Shown: positions 1 to 10,794 of the stretch, piece by piece
How the letters are laid out: the number at the start of each line of letters is the position of its first letter
How positions within the stretch are numbered: the stretch's first letter is position 1
Assembly (NCBI RefSeq): GCF_000931935.2
Contig: NZ_AZAC01000003.1
Span: forward strand, 204,243 to 268,242
Origin: Dethiosulfatarculus sandiegensis
GTDB lineage: Bacteria; Desulfobacterota; Desulfarculia; Desulfarculales; Desulfarculaceae
Direction of reading: 5' to 3'
Length of the DNA: 64,000 nucleotides
Made by a program: the position numbers and the translations under genes
Notes under the pieces: generated by a model
What the model was told of the DNA's origin: nothing
Database searches by the model: none
Seen by the model: the letters and a program-made list of their open reading frames with translations, nothing else

Positions 1-237
1 GGGGTTTTTTCCCGCCGTACAAATTTTCCAGCTTTGCCTGTTTTTACCCGTCATGACAAGAATCAGCCTTTTTTAGAATCCCTACGGCTTTTAAAATAAA
101 ATTTTTCTTCAAGGTGTATTGAGAAATAATATATTTGTTACAATGTAAATAATTCCCATATTTGTCTGCTTTAAACCATAGATACCGCCTTTTCCTGACA
201 GGTTTTCCGAACACGGGGGGGAGAAGGGTATCCGGGC

Positions 238-3114
238 GTGACCAGTTCGCGCGTAAAAAAGCAAAGCAACCTTCCTCCCGGAAAATTCGGGCCTGATGCC
301 GGAGCCCCGGAATCAAGCTCGGTCTTGAGTTCTCTTTTTTGGAATGCTCCCGTTGCCTTGGCCCTTCTGCGCAACCAGACTCTTGGCTTGGTGAATCGTC
401 TTTTTTTGGAGCTGACCGGAGGCGCTGCCGAAGAACTGACCGGCAGGAGCCTCAGAATTTTTTATGGCTCCAAAGAGGAATATGAACATTTTTTCACTGC
501 TTTTAAAAGACAGGTCAGGCAAAAGGGCAAAGCCTGCATGAAAACCACCTGGCTTTGCGCCCAAGGCAGGGAAAGAGACTTGGAACTCACTGCCATGCCC
601 TTGGAACCGGGCCGGGAGGCTGGGCAGCTCTGCCTTGGCCTAAGGGAAAGGCTCAAAGAGGATAAAAGCGACATCTTGCTGGATTTGCAGACCTCTTTGA
701 TCCTGGAGATGCTGAAGGCAAAGGGTGCTGAAAAGACTCTTTCAATTGTTGCTGAAAAAATGCTTGCAGTGCCCGGTATTGATGGTTTGGGTGTTTTCTT
801 AAATGATGACCTGGGAAAAGGCTTCTCCCTGGCCTATTCCGGAAAAGCCCGGGCTTTTTTTGAGGATGCGGATCTGGAGATTTGGCTTAATGGATTTGAT
901 AAAAAAAACCAGGGCAGGGATTGCGCCTTTTATTGGAATGTTCGCGAGCTTCCCCCCCAAAAAAGGGATTTTTGCCTTGCCCATGGTGTAAAGAGTCTGT
1001 TTTTAATCCCTTTGAAAGGATTCCAACAGTCTTTTGGATGGCTTTTGGCCGCTTGTTTGGATTTGACCTCCTTTTCCCGGCAGGAGGAAATGATTCTTAC
1101 CACAATGACCCGCCAATTGGCTGTCTGTTTGGAAACCAATAAGCTCAACCGGGATGTTTTAAACCTCAAAAAACGTTGTGCCGGGGTGTTAAAAGAGACC
1201 AACGGCGTTTATTTCGAGGCTCGTGATAACGGCAAAATTAGTTTTGTGAGTCCAGGGCTGGAGGATTATTGCCCTCATACAAAGGAAGACCTTTTAGGGG
1301 AGTCTTTATGCCGCTTTTGGGCCGACCCAAATCAGGGAAGAGATTTTTTTAACCAATTAACCGAAAAAACAGAGGTTCAAGATTACCGGGTCAATTTTTT
1401 GAATAAAAAAGGCAGGTTGGGTTCCTTTTTGTTGAATGCCCGTCTTTCTCTGCCTTTGGGGGCGAAAAGGGTAGAGATCCAGGGTTTTTTAAGGCCTACT
1501 GCTGTTGTAAAGGAAAACCGCTTTCAGGTTTTTTCTGACTTGCATAAGAGTTGGCCCGGGGAAGCCCAAGAACCTTGTTTATCTGATGAAGATTGCTGGC
1601 AATCCGCCTTACATGCCATGCCCCAGATGATTTGTGTTCGTGAGCCAACAGGAGGTTACCGGTTTTGTAATAAAGCCATGGCTGATTTTTTCGGGCTTAA
1701 AGCCGAGGAGGTGGGGCAACAGGTTGAACCTTTGTTCATGGGGCAGGGCCGGAGCCGCGATCAGATCAGACAAGAGGAAGAAAAGATAATAAAAAATGGG
1801 GAGACCTGTTTTTTTCAGGAAATCTTGCTGGATGCCAAGGGCAGGCCCCATGAGTTCGAAGTGCTTAAAACGGCATTGCCCCAGGGACGGGGTGTTTTTA
1901 TTTCGGCAGTGGATGTTACGGAAAAGAAACTCTTGGAAAATCAATTGCGCCAAGCGCAAAAGATGGAGGCCATGGGGAGCCTTGCCGGAGGTGTTGCCCA
2001 TGATTTCAACAATATACTGACTGCCATAATGGGCTATGCCGAGTTGGCCACAGAGGATATACCGGAAGAGCATTCCAGTTGTTTATTTATGCGGCAGGTC
2101 CTGAAGGCGGGAGGCAGGGCCAAGGAGCTGGTGCGCCAGATTTTGGCTTTTTCCCGTCAGGAAACCCTGGAGATGAAGCCTGTCAATCTAAAACAGGTTT
2201 TGCAAGAGACTGTGAACCTTTTGCGGGCCAGCATACCCACCAGCGTGGATATCAGAACCAAACTTCATGCCTCCCGCGGGCTGGTCATGGCGGATCAGAC
2301 TCAATTGCATCAGGTGTTTATGAACCTGGGCGCCAACGCAGCCCATGCCATGCGGGAAGGGGGAGGGGTCCTGTTGGTGACCCTTGCCGAGGTCCAGGTT
2401 TCAGCCGGACAAGAAGGATATGACTTAAAGTCCGGTGATTATTATAAACTGGCCTTTTCCGATACAGGTCACGGCATGGACGAAAGAACCATGGAACGCA
2501 TTTTTGAACCGTTTTTTACAACCAAAAATGCAGGTGAGGGCACAGGTATGGGCCTTTCCATGGTTCGACGCATTATCATGGCCCTGGGAGGCGAAATAAA
2601 GGTTGAAAGCACTCCAGGCGTGGGAAGTGTTTTTGAGGTTATTTTACCTGAATTCAAGGGGGAGGAGCTGACAGATGCGGTATTTGACTCCTCCCGCACC
2701 AGGGGCGGCCGGGAGAGGATTCTGTTTGTGGATGATGAGACCTCTTTGGTGGAATTGGGCGCCAACATGCTGGGGAGATTGGGTTATAAGGTGACAGGCC
2801 TTAACTCCAGCAGCCAGGCCCTGGAGCTTTTTAATCAAGACCCCCATGCCTTTGATCTGGTGGTTACAGACCAGACCATGCCTGGTGTTTCCGGCGTTGA
2901 CCTGGCCAGGCGCTTTTTACGCACCCGGCCTGAACTGCCGATCATTCTGTGCACCGGCTTCAGCGCCCAGATTTCTCGGGAGTCGGCCAGGAAAATGGGC
3001 ATAAGCCGGTTTCTGATGAAACCGGTTGAAATAAGCGAGATCGCCCGGGTGGTTCGAGAGGTGCTGGACGAAAAGAGTTCTTCCACCGGGGCCGAGTACA
3101 CCCCCCATGCTTAA
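238..3114 (+). CDS. PAS-containing hybrid sensor histidine kinase with C-terminal receiver
   Basis: A 958-residue cytoplasmic-looking hybrid kinase. The N-terminal half has PAS/GAF-like sensor segments (about residues 30-560; no transmembrane helix seen). The HisKA box reads AHDFNN with the phosphoacceptor at His588. A HATPase domain follows, with an N-box ([10 protein letters not shown]) and G-boxes DTGHGMD and GEGTGMGLS. The C-terminal receiver starts near ILFVDDE and has its phosphoacceptor Asp878 in TDQTMPG. It starts at GTG after a GGGGGAGAAGGG ribosome site. Kinase and receiver are joined in one chain, so phosphotransfer is probably internal; no output domain follows the receiver. The stimulus and downstream partner cannot be told from the sequence. 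The single-domain receiver at 4190-4624 could be a partner, but that is inference. Confidence 0.93.
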   Translation: MTSSRVKKQSNLPPGKFGPDAGAPESSSVLSSLFWNAPVALALLRNQTLGLVNRLFLELTGGAAEELTGRSLRIFYGSKEEYEHFFTAFKRQVRQKGKACMKTTWLCAQGRERDLELTAMPLEPGREAGQLCLGLRERLKEDKSDILLDLQTSLILEMLKAKGAEKTLSIVAEKMLAVPGIDGLGVFLNDDLGKGFSLAYSGKARAFFEDADLEIWLNGFDKKNQGRDCAFYWNVRELPPQKRDFCLAHGVKSLFLIPLKGFQQSFGWLLAACLDLTSFSRQEEMILTTMTRQLAVCLETNKLNRDVLNLKKRCAGVLKETNGVYFEARDNGKISFVSPGLEDYCPHTKEDLLGESLCRFWADPNQGRDFFNQLTEKTEVQDYRVNFLNKKGRLGSFLLNARLSLPLGAKRVEIQGFLRPTAVVKENRFQVFSDLHKSWPGEAQEPCLSDEDCWQSALHAMPQMICVREPTGGYRFCNKAMADFFGLKAEEVGQQVEPLFMGQGRSRDQIRQEEEKIIKNGETCFFQEILLDAKGRPHEFEVLKTALPQGRGVFISAVDVTEKKLLENQLRQAQKMEAMGSLAGGVAHDFNNILTAIMGYAELATEDIPEEHSSCLFMRQVLKAGGRAKELVRQILAFSRQETLEMKPVNLKQVLQETVNLLRASIPTSVDIRTKLHASRGLVMADQTQLHQVFMNLGANAAHAMREGGGVLLVTLAEVQVSAGQEGYDLKSGDYYKLAFSDTGHGMDERTMERIFEPFFTTKNAGEGTGMGLSMVRRIIMALGGEIKVESTPGVGSVFEVILPEFKGEELTDAVFDSSRTRGGRERILFVDDETSLVELGANMLGRLGYKVTGLNSSSQALELFNQDPHAFDLVVTDQTMPGVSGVDLARRFLRTRPELPIILCTGFSAQISRESARKMGISRFLMKPVEISEIARVVREVLDEKSSSTGAEYTPHA

Positions 3115-3122
3115 TTAATTTG

Positions 3123-3884
3123 TCAGGCCCAGCGGAAATCAGGCCGGGCAGGGCCGTAAACCGCGGGAGCAAACCCTTTGGCCGAGACCCGACAGGCCCA
3201 GGGTTGGTTGCCATAGTTAAAATGCCACCATTCATTGGGCAAGTTGGTAAAACCGGCCGCGGTCATGACATGATAAAGCAGACGCCTGTTTTTCAGCGCT
3301 GTTTCCTGGTCCGGAGACAGGGGGTCTTTATTCTCCAGCTTTTCTTCCAGATAGCGGGTAAAGGATCTGAAAGTTGTTTCATCAAAGCCCGCACCCATTT
3401 CCAACACCATTCCCTGGTCGTCGCAAATGGTCAGGTCAACAGCCCCGCCGGTAAGATGCGGTGAAGGAGAGCCTTTGTCACTCCTGGGCAGGGCCACAAA
3501 GCGCTGGGTAAGCTTCATGAGCTCCTCATGGCCGGCACCGGGCCTTTTTTGTCTGATTTCTTCCAGGTATTTGTCAAATAACAGCTTTTGCAATTCCACC
3601 GGGCGATAAGTGTCCAAAAGAACCAGTTTGAATCCTTTGGGCAACAAGTTCGCCGCCTTGATCAACCGTTTCAGAACCCCCTCCCTTACCAGGCATTCAG
3701 GCAAAGAATGGGCCAGGCCCTGGAGGAAATATTCGGGCCTGGCCAGGATTTTTTCCGGTATCAGACTTGCGGGAACGAGTTTTTCCCCGTTTTCCCGGAT
3801 GGGATGTTGGGCCACCTCCCCGGGTTTCAGGCTTGGCATGGGTTTGATGGAGGTCAGGCAAGGGTCTTGTTCGAGATAGTCCAT
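3123..3884 (-). CDS. VanX-like D-alanyl-D-alanine dipeptidase (peptidase M15D)
   Basis: A 253-residue zinc peptidase of the VanX/DdpX family, which hydrolyses D-Ala-D-Ala. The zinc-binding SxHxxGxAxD motif is present (SPHLTGGAVD, His143 and Asp150), as is the second motif NEWWHF with the catalytic-type Glu218 and ligand His221. Length is close to the family. No signal peptide is obvious, so it is probably cytoplasmic, although some relatives are exported. The ATG follows a CCCCGGAG ribosome site. Its 3' end lies only 8 bp from the end of the convergent kinase gene. There is no VanA/VanH partner nearby, so a role in wall recycling or D-Ala use is more likely than glycopeptide resistance (inference). 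Confidence 0.85.
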   Translation of the reverse strand: MDYLEQDPCLTSIKPMPSLKPGEVAQHPIRENGEKLVPASLIPEKILARPEYFLQGLAHSLPECLVREGVLKRLIKAANLLPKGFKLVLLDTYRPVELQKLLFDKYLEEIRQKRPGAGHEELMKLTQRFVALPRSDKGSPSPHLTGGAVDLTICDDQGMVLEMGAGFDETTFRSFTRYLEEKLENKDPLSPDQETALKNRRLLYHVMTAAGFTNLPNEWWHFNYGNQPWACRVSAKGFAPAVYGPARPDFRWA

Positions 3885-4189
3885 CCGGCATTCTCCGGGG
3901 TAAAGATAAGCATGGTTTTGGAGGAGGGGGTGGTCCCCTTTTAAGCCTCAATGTGATTGGGCCCGCTTCCTTTACATTTTAAAAGGAAAGCAGCATGACC
4001 AATTATTATACCAATGGGATCAAAAGTGCCATAAGCAGCTAACTGCCTGAAGAAAGAGACCGATTGCCTGAAAAGACCTTCTTTGGAGGGAGGCTTGGGC
4101 TTATATGGTGTCCGGTAAGTTTGTTCCAATATCTCGTTTGCGCCCGCCGAGCGCAGCATCGGGCCGTCAACAGATCCGTCATGACTTGG

Positions 4190-4624
4190 TTAAAGATATT
4201 TTTTCAAGGTATCCAAGATCTTCTGCTGGCTGCAAGGTTTGTCCAGGATTGCTTTGATATTGGAATGGCCTTTGGCTTCATCGGGCATCTCTTCACGGAA
4301 TCCGCCGGAGAGCATGACAAAGGGGATATTTTCATTCCTGTTTTCCGTGTCCGGTTCATGCAGGTTGCAGACTATTTGCCATCCGTCTCCATCGGGCAGG
4401 CCAAGATCGCAGAGAACGGCATCAAAATGTTTTTCTTTTAAAAGTGCAGAGGCCTGCTTGACGGTGCTTGCCAGGCTGGAGTCAAAACCTTCCTTGGCAA
4501 GGTGCATTTCAATCCCCATGGCGATAAGGGATTCATCTTCCACTACCAATATGTTGGTTCGTGGTTTTTCTTCACCTGTTGCCTTTGGCTTTCGAGAATG
4601 GTTCGGCTTTGACGATTGAGGCAT
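4190..4624 (-). CDS. Stand-alone response regulator receiver (CheY-like)
   Basis: A 144-residue protein made of one receiver domain after a basic, Ser/Pro-rich tail of about 23 residues. The acidic pocket is in ILVVEDE, the phosphoacceptor Asp in LCDLGLPDG, and the conserved Lys in LDKPCS. There is no DNA-binding or enzymatic output domain, so it should act by protein contact or as a phosphate relay. The ATG follows an AGGGGGAAA site. It is transcribed alone on the minus strand. The hybrid kinase at 238-3114 is the closest possible partner, without direct evidence. Confidence 0.9.
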   Translation of the reverse strand: MPQSSKPNHSRKPKATGEEKPRTNILVVEDESLIAMGIEMHLAKEGFDSSLASTVKQASALLKEKHFDAVLCDLGLPDGDGWQIVCNLHEPDTENRNENIPFVMLSGGFREEMPDEAKGHSNIKAILDKPCSQQKILDTLKKYL

Positions 4625-5009
4625 CGTTTCCCCCTGTCTTGGGGCGCTCTGTCGGGTTTGAATTATGTTTCGGGCAAGATGTATTTGTGGCCTTTATCGG
4701 CCAGAGGGGAATTACTTTTTAATGTTTAACACTGCCAAATTTATTTGACAACTTTTGTTTTTGATTGTTTAGCCGCTTGAACTCAGGGTAAAGGCTTTTA
4801 CCCGGCTCTATCCCGGTTTGAAAAAACGGAGCAAGTTGCGTCAACCAAAGCCGAGTTTTTTTTTGAACCAATACTTAACACCATGCACAAGGCCTTGTCC
4901 CGGGGGGGCAAATGGTGCATATTAAACTATCAGTATTAATCCGGGGGAATACCACCATCGGAAAAAGTTCTTAAAACCCTTTTTAGTTAACCGCGCGGGA
5001 GTCTTGTAA
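4625..5009. other. Intergenic region between divergent genes
   Basis: About 385 bases between the divergently transcribed receiver and the GGDEF gene, AT-rich in part. It should hold promoters for both. I see no RNA gene, repeat or clear operator in it. The 240 bases at 3950-4189 likewise hold no convincing gene. Confidence 0.5.
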
Positions 5010-6050
5010 ATGGTCGATGACCATAATAGTAAAGCCGAGCTGCTCGCAAAAATCAGTTGTCTCGAAGCACGCGTCAAAGAGCTGGATAATTGGAAAAAGC
5101 AGCATGAGGAACGGCAGCAAAAGGCCCGGGACTGTGAGAGGCGGCTGGAGCTTTTGGCTGATGCGGCAGGGGATGCCTTGTATCAACTGCGTTATCATTC
5201 CATGACTTATGACTACCTGAGTCCGGGCATCAAGAGCCTCACCGGATACACCCCTGAGGAGATCAACCAAATAGGCTTTGCCAACCTGGTCAGGGAGATC
5301 CAGCATCCGGACGGAAGCCAGTTGGATAAAAACGACCTTATGTGGCAGCGCATGGAGGGGCAGACCGGAGAGTTTTACGCGGATTATCTGGTTGAAGCCA
5401 AAAGCGGGGAAAAAGTATGGCTGGGGGATCATTCTTTTCCCTGGCTGGATGATAAAGGTATGGTCCTCGGGTCTTTGGGCATACTCATTGATATCACCTC
5501 CCGCAAGAATCTGGAAAATAAGCTCAGGCGGAGGGCCACCACTGACTTTTTGACCGGTGCATCCACCAGACGCCACTACATAAACCTGGTGAGCAGGGAG
5601 ATCAGCCGATCGTTGCGCAGCGGTTCTCCCTTGTGCCTCATCATTATGGATGTGGATCATTTCAAGCTGGTCAACGACACCTATGGCCATGCCGCGGGGG
5701 ACAATGTGTTGAAACACCTTTGTGACCTCTGCCGCTCCCAGTTAAGGGTAAGCGATTCTTTGGGACGTATCGGGGGAGAGGAATTCGGCATCCTGTTGGT
5801 GGATTGCCCTCTTAAAAAGGCCCTGCAAGTGGCTGAACGTTTAAAGGAACTGATTGCTGATTCGGTTTTGCTGTACAGTGGCGAGCCCATCTCCTGTACT
5901 GCCAGTTTTGGGGTGGCCCAGTTGAATCCATCCACAGACAACCTGGAGCTATTAATGAAAAGGGCTGACGCCGCCTTGTATGAGGCTAAAGGAAAAGGCA
6001 GAAACCTGGTTTGGGCGGATTGGGACCTGGGTGGGGCGAGTTTAGGCTGA
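5010..6050 (+). CDS. PAS-GGDEF diguanylate cyclase
   Basis: A 346-residue predicted diguanylate cyclase that would make cyclic di-GMP from two GTP. It has a short N-terminal coiled coil (residues about 8-45), one PAS domain with its PAC tail (about 50-165), then a GGDEF domain. The active-site motif is intact as GGEEF at residues 255-259, and an inhibitory I-site RxxD (RVSD, 246-249) sits five residues before it, so product inhibition is expected. No membrane segment is visible, so the PAS domain would sense an internal cue. A GGGAG site precedes the ATG. It is convergent with plsC and separated from it by a symmetrical terminator. Confidence 0.93.
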   Translation: MVDDHNSKAELLAKISCLEARVKELDNWKKQHEERQQKARDCERRLELLADAAGDALYQLRYHSMTYDYLSPGIKSLTGYTPEEINQIGFANLVREIQHPDGSQLDKNDLMWQRMEGQTGEFYADYLVEAKSGEKVWLGDHSFPWLDDKGMVLGSLGILIDITSRKNLENKLRRRATTDFLTGASTRRHYINLVSREISRSLRSGSPLCLIIMDVDHFKLVNDTYGHAAGDNVLKHLCDLCRSQLRVSDSLGRIGGEEFGILLVDCPLKKALQVAERLKELIADSVLLYSGEPISCTASFGVAQLNPSTDNLELLMKRADAALYEAKGKGRNLVWADWDLGGASLG

Positions 6051-6167
6051 AACAAACCCGCTCCGGGTTTGAATCCGCCATGATTTTTTAGATCTTAACC
6101 TCATGATCCCCTTTGGGGTTGTGTCTCATTAGACCTTACCCGCTAACCGGGTTTGAAATCTGTATAT

Positions 6168-6204
6168 AAAAAAGCCTGGGGCTAACTGCTTCCCAGGCTT
6201 TTTT
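6168..6204. terminator. Bidirectional rho-independent terminator
   Basis: A 13-bp perfect stem (6168-6180 with 6192-6204) whose arms begin with six A and end with six T, so it works as a T-tailed hairpin in both directions. It lies between the convergent GGDEF gene and plsC. Confidence 0.85.
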
Positions 6205-6237
6205 ATTGAATTCAGGTTTATAATTTCTGGCTCATAT

Positions 6238-6951
6238 CTACCGATGGCTCAAAAGTTTAGACACCGCATCTTTGGTTTGGGAGGTCATGTTTTCAAGCTT
6301 CGGTTCTTCGATTGAGTCCGGGGTAATCGGTGCTCCCAGGCGGATGGTTATTTCACCGGGCTTGGGCAACTTTTCCTTTGGACCCCATACCTCGCGTGAA
6401 CCCAGGATGGCCATGGGGATGATTGGCCGGTGAGCAGCCTCCGCCAGTATAAAAGCGCCTTTTTTAAAGGGCAGCAATCCGTTGCCGGATTTGTTCCGAG
6501 TGCCTTCAGGGAAGATCACCACACAGGCCCCGTCTTTAATACGCTTCACCCCTGCTTCAAGAAGCCTGGCTGCCGCTCCGGATTGCCTGCGGGCAATGGG
6601 GATATGCACCCTTTTTAAGTGCCAGCCTATGAAAGGTGTTTTTAAAAGGTCGGCTTTGGCAACCCAACATACGTCTGCCGGAAGTCCAGCCAGCACCGCT
6701 CCGATGTCTGCTGCCGAGGCATGGTTTGAGGCAACGATAAAGCCGTCTTGGTCGGGCAGATTTTCCAGGCCCTCAACTTTTAATCTGATGCCAGCGGCCC
6801 AACAGTTCACCTTCCCCCATATGCGGGCAAAATTCCGGGCGCCCCGGGCGGAGACAAGGCTGGCCAATATGGAGAAAAGGCCCAGGACTGCGGTGTTCAG
6901 GGCAAAGAAAAAAACGGAAAAAGTTTGTCGCAACGCGATATATGCCTTCAT
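6238..6951 (-). CDS. plsC: 1-acyl-sn-glycerol-3-phosphate acyltransferase (PlsC family)
   Basis: A 237-residue membrane-associated acyltransferase that would add the second acyl chain to lysophosphatidic acid in phospholipid synthesis. An N-terminal hydrophobic stretch (about residues 8-35) precedes the catalytic HX4D motif (NHASAAD, His77 and Asp82) and the substrate-binding FPEGTR motif (148-152). Length matches the family. Gene at a single locus on the minus strand, with no lipid-synthesis neighbours, so the exact acyl acceptor is assigned by family only. Confidence 0.88.
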   Translation of the reverse strand: MKAYIALRQTFSVFFFALNTAVLGLFSILASLVSARGARNFARIWGKVNCWAAGIRLKVEGLENLPDQDGFIVASNHASAADIGAVLAGLPADVCWVAKADLLKTPFIGWHLKRVHIPIARRQSGAAARLLEAGVKRIKDGACVVIFPEGTRNKSGNGLLPFKKGAFILAEAAHRPIIPMAILGSREVWGPKEKLPKPGEITIRLGAPITPDSIEEPKLENMTSQTKDAVSKLLSHR

Positions 6952-7463
6952 TTTATGAGATCCTCGAACTGGTTTTCCGGAACGTCTTTATCATGCAAGT
7001 TTCCTGAGCTTATGCACGGGATTTATGTGATTTTTCAGCTTATCGGACAATGGGGTGAGAACAAAATAGCAGAGCAATATTTGCCTAACAACGTGTTTCT
7101 TCAGACTGTCAGGGTCATTAAAGTGAGCGCGTAACCTTTTAAAAACAAATACCGGAGCCATATGGGAGGCATTGAGTATCAGTTAAAGCTGACGCCAAGT
7201 TATAACAGACTGTAAATATTAAAATTTCAAACTTTTTGGCTTGGTTCGTATTTGAAAAACCTTGACACTGAGCCATTAGATTGTTAATACCGCTTAACAT
7301 ATTTAGAAGTTTCAAATAACAAATGAAATGCATCTGGACTTTTACGGTCTGCTCGAGTTCCTCACACACGCACAACCGAACAATCCCGGTTACGCAGACA
7401 TAAGATCAACACCAGTCTCAGCTTAAGACTTTGAGCAGCGAAATTTTTTGCCAGAGAAGAACA
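6952..7463. other. AT-rich intergenic region
   Basis: About 510 bases between the divergent plsC and AraC-type genes. Expected to carry both promoters. No reading frame in it looks like a real protein and I see no RNA gene. Confidence 0.4.
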
Positions 7464-8480
7464 ATGTCATTGGCTCATCTTTTTTTAAAGCAATTCGCGG
7501 CATACCAGAGCAATAACCACTTTGAAAACCATCAGGCGATGCAGGGACAGACCGGATTCTGGTCGGAAAAAAAGATAGAGTTGCGTCCAGGCATTACTCT
7601 ATTCATCAAGTTAGTGGATTTCCGCGAAGACCATGGCGAATCATTTAGATTATATTCCAATATGGCATCGTTCTGGGCCTGTTTTTCCGGAACGGAAAGG
7701 GCCACTATCCGCGGGTTAAAAGATGATGTTCTACTCAGTGCTGGGCTATGTGGAACTTTTGTGGGACGAAAGGGTTTTAAGGGGCATTGGGAAATACCGG
7801 CAAAGCACCCCTTTCACGTTGTCTCCATCCACATGGATCCCGTAACCTTGAACCAGGTTGTCAGAAATGAACACGACTCCCTGCCGGAACCATACATGAA
7901 CTTGGTTCAAGGCAGGGATTCCGGTTGTTTCAGCCACTCCATGCCGATGACGCCGATGATCAGGGTGGCTGCGGAGCAAATCCTGAATTGCTCTTTTGAA
8001 GCAGGGAACAGGCGGTTGTATTTCGAAGGAAAAGCGCTTGAGATCATCGCCTGCATTATGGAAAATTTCAGCACCCCATCCGGGCCGAAACCTTTTTTCA
8101 ATACATCCGATATAGAACGCATCCACTATGCCAGGGAACTTTTAACCCGTGATTTTTTGAACCCTCCCGGCCTTATGGACCTCGCCCGCTCTGTGGGCAT
8201 GCACCATTCAAAATTAAACCAAGGGTTTAAGTTGTTATTCGGAAATACGGTTTTTGGTCACCTCACGGAGATGCGTCTTGAAGAGGCAAAACACTATCTT
8301 GAATCCGGGGATATGAATTGTGCCGAAGCCGCCCTTTCGGTGGGCTATTCAAGTTTGAGCCATTTTGCAAAGGCCTTTAATCGGCAATATGGCTCCAACC
8401 CCAGTTCATACATTAAACGTATTTCCGCACCTGTCAGGATAAGGCGGTTTCCAATGCAGGGAAACTGCCTGAAAAGCTGA
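7464..8480 (+). CDS. AraC family transcriptional regulator (PchR-like)
   Basis: A 338-residue regulator. The C-terminal part (about residues 230-325) is an AraC-type double helix-turn-helix, with the second recognition region reading AALSVGYSSLSHFAKAFNRQ, a highly typical pattern. The N-terminal ligand region is the kind seen in PchR/YbtA-type regulators of siderophore uptake. I place the start at ATG 7464 behind AGAGAAGA; an in-frame TTG lies 33 bases upstream but has no good ribosome site. The TonB receptor follows on the same strand, so it is the likely target, activated when its ferric-siderophore is present (inference from family and context). Confidence 0.88.
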   Translation: MSLAHLFLKQFAAYQSNNHFENHQAMQGQTGFWSEKKIELRPGITLFIKLVDFREDHGESFRLYSNMASFWACFSGTERATIRGLKDDVLLSAGLCGTFVGRKGFKGHWEIPAKHPFHVVSIHMDPVTLNQVVRNEHDSLPEPYMNLVQGRDSGCFSHSMPMTPMIRVAAEQILNCSFEAGNRRLYFEGKALEIIACIMENFSTPSGPKPFFNTSDIERIHYARELLTRDFLNPPGLMDLARSVGMHHSKLNQGFKLLFGNTVFGHLTEMRLEEAKHYLESGDMNCAEAALSVGYSSLSHFAKAFNRQYGSNPSSYIKRISAPVRIRRFPMQGNCLKS

Positions 8481-8790
8481 TAACTCATACAGAGCCGAAA
8501 AAAAAGCCGGTGCTGCGAATGACAACGCCTGGACGCGTAAAGGCAGCAAACGCTTTTTGGGATCAGAGAGTGGATCGAACCACCCCACCTTAAAACCCCC
8601 TACCATTTTTAAAGAATCACCGGACATCCGGTTTCTCCCCATCTTACTAATATCAGTTGCCATCGGGAAAACGTCAGCCTCCGTTAGACAGAATTAAGCA
8701 AATTAGATATAAAAAATTCCAAAATATTCGATATCCCTAAAAAAATAAGATAACCCGAAAAGTGAGCCCTTTTAAGGAGTGGTGTGGAAT
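8481..8790. other. Intergenic region upstream of the TonB receptor
   Basis: About 310 bases, very AT-rich in the last 90. Probable promoter region for the receptor and probable binding region for the AraC-type regulator. I could not find a clear Fur box. Confidence 0.4.
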
Positions 8791-10794
8791 ATGAAACAAC
8801 CAAGGATTTATGCCAAAAGCCTGTTTCTGGGATTATTGGCCGTGCTGTTGTCCGCCGGAACGGTTCATGCCGGGGAAGCTAAAAAACATGAAATGGAATC
8901 CATAACCGTCACTGCGAACAAGCAGAAGGAGGAGGTGACAAACGTACCGATCAGCATGTCTGTTTTTAATGAAACCGACCTGGAAGACAAAATGGCCGAA
9001 ACAGTGGCGGATACCGCGAATTTTACGTCCGGCCTGGAGATAGTAAACTACGGATGCGCTTTAAAGTGGGCTCCTTCCATGAGAGGCTTGTTTTCCGACT
9101 ACAGCTCCCGCAGCTCAGTTGCCGGATTGTATGTAGACGGTGTGCCGGTGCTTGACGGCTCCGGGTTTGATGAAACCTTTATGGATATAAAAAGGGTGGA
9201 AATCTTACGCGGACCTCAAGGCGCTTTGTACGGCAAGAACTCAGAGGTGGGTGTGGTTAATATAATAAGTAGAAAACCGGATAATGAATTCCGGGGAAAA
9301 GTGTCCGGGCAGGCAGGCGAGGATGAAAAACGGGAGCTGGCATTCAATGCCAGTGGTCCGATATTAAAAGATAAACTTTTCATCGGCCTGTCCGGCAAGC
9401 ATTATGAAAAAGACGGTTTTATAACCAATCCCGCGACCGGAGAGACGGTTGACGACAGAAAGCACGATTACGGCAAAGTCTATCTTCGTTGGACGCCTAC
9501 TGATAGTCTCGAGACATCCCTGGTTTTTTCAAAGGTGAAGTATGACGACGAAGCCAACCGAATGAATGTTTATGGTGCGAAAGGCAGGGAAATCACAAGC
9601 GACCTGGATGCATACAACAGATCGGAAGTCTCTCTGGCCGCGCTCACTATCTCCTATGATATTAACGAAAAATTCAGCCTGACCTCGGTGACCACCAACA
9701 GGCATCACAACGAGAAAAATGCTAATGACTTTGATTATTCGAATCAAACTCTTTTTCATGTGTTTGCCGATTCCAATTACAAGGAGCAATCACAGGAAGT
9801 TCGTCTGAACTATACAGGCTCCAAATTCAAATCCCTGGTGGGTGTTTTTCTGGATCAAGGGGATGTGGATATTAACCGGAAAAACGTCACCTTCAAGGGG
9901 AACAAGTATATCCATCAGGAAGAAGACAGAAATGCCCTGGGGTTGTTCACTCATCTGACTTATTACCTGACAGAAAGGCTGAGCCTGATCGGAGGGTTGC
10001 GCTTCGACCGGGAATCAAAAAACTACAAGGATGCGAGCAGGGCGATAGACGCCGATGAAACCTGGGAGGAAATTTCACCGAAGATAGCCTTGCAATATCA
10101 ATGCAAAGAAAATGTCATGGCCTATGCCACTGTAGCCAAGGGATATAGAAGCGGCGGGTTCAATTCTTGGTCCCCGGAAGGATATCCCCTGAGTTACGAG
10201 GAGGAGAAGTTGTGGTCCTATGAGTTAGGCACAAAGGGCTCTTTCTGGGACAACAGGGTGTTTTTCGAGGCCTCACTTTACTACATGGATATTCAGGATA
10301 TGCAGGTTGACACCTATATAAATCCACAAGATTTATATGAATCAAATGCTGCAAGCGCCACTTCCATAGGCGCGGAAGCGCAAATAAAGGCGAATCTAAC
10401 GGATGAATGGCAGGTTGCGGCCGGTTTTTCTTATAATCACTGCACGTTTGATGAATATAAAGACGCCCGGGGAGACTATTCGGGAAACCATAATCTGTTT
10501 GCGCCGGAATACAACATGAATATTGGTGCAAAATACCGAGCTCCCAATGGAGTTTACGCGGGCGCGGATCTTTTCGGATATGGAAAAGTATATTTTGACA
10601 GCGAAAACAAATATTCAAGAGATCCTTATACAGTCGTCAACACCAAGATCGGTTATGAGATGAATCGTTTCGATATATATTTTTATGCGAAAAACCTGTT
10701 TGACCAGAAATACGATTCTGAAGGAATTTTTGCGGGTTATACTGTCTACTCACCCCCCAGGGAAATCGGTGTAATGCTGGCCTACAGGTTTTAA
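8791..10794 (+). CDS. TonB-dependent siderophore-type outer membrane receptor
   Basis: A 667-residue outer-membrane receptor that would import a ferric chelate using TonB energy. It has a signal peptide (residues 1-27, cleavage after TVHA), a TonB box (ESITVTA, about 36-42), a plug domain with VEILRGPQGALYG, then a 22-strand-type barrel ending in the outer-membrane signal AYRF. The gene pattern, AraC/PchR-type regulator then receptor, resembles the yersiniabactin/pyochelin receptor loci (FyuA/FptA). The ATG at 8791 is behind AAGGAG; a GTG upstream would overlap that site. No siderophore synthesis or ABC import genes are in the window, so it probably takes up a foreign siderophore (inference). 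Confidence 0.92.
   Translation: MKQPRIYAKSLFLGLLAVLLSAGTVHAGEAKKHEMESITVTANKQKEEVTNVPISMSVFNETDLEDKMAETVADTANFTSGLEIVNYGCALKWAPSMRGLFSDYSSRSSVAGLYVDGVPVLDGSGFDETFMDIKRVEILRGPQGALYGKNSEVGVVNIISRKPDNEFRGKVSGQAGEDEKRELAFNASGPILKDKLFIGLSGKHYEKDGFITNPATGETVDDRKHDYGKVYLRWTPTDSLETSLVFSKVKYDDEANRMNVYGAKGREITSDLDAYNRSEVSLAALTISYDINEKFSLTSVTTNRHHNEKNANDFDYSNQTLFHVFADSNYKEQSQEVRLNYTGSKFKSLVGVFLDQGDVDINRKNVTFKGNKYIHQEEDRNALGLFTHLTYYLTERLSLIGGLRFDRESKNYKDASRAIDADETWEEISPKIALQYQCKENVMAYATVAKGYRSGGFNSWSPEGYPLSYEEEKLWSYELGTKGSFWDNRVFFEASLYYMDIQDMQVDTYINPQDLYESNAASATSIGAEAQIKANLTDEWQVAAGFSYNHCTFDEYKDARGDYSGNHNLFAPEYNMNIGAKYRAPNGVYAGADLFGYGKVYFDSENKYSRDPYTVVNTKIGYEMNRFDIYFYAKNLFDQKYDSEGIFAGYTVYSPPREIGVMLAYRF

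Noticed and set aside
3941..4159. 72-codon minus-strand frame
   Set aside because: No ribosome site, no recognisable family and poor composition.
8571..8590. Possible tRNA T-loop (GGTTCGATCC on the minus strand)
   Set aside because: No acceptor, D or anticodon arm can be folded around it; chance match.
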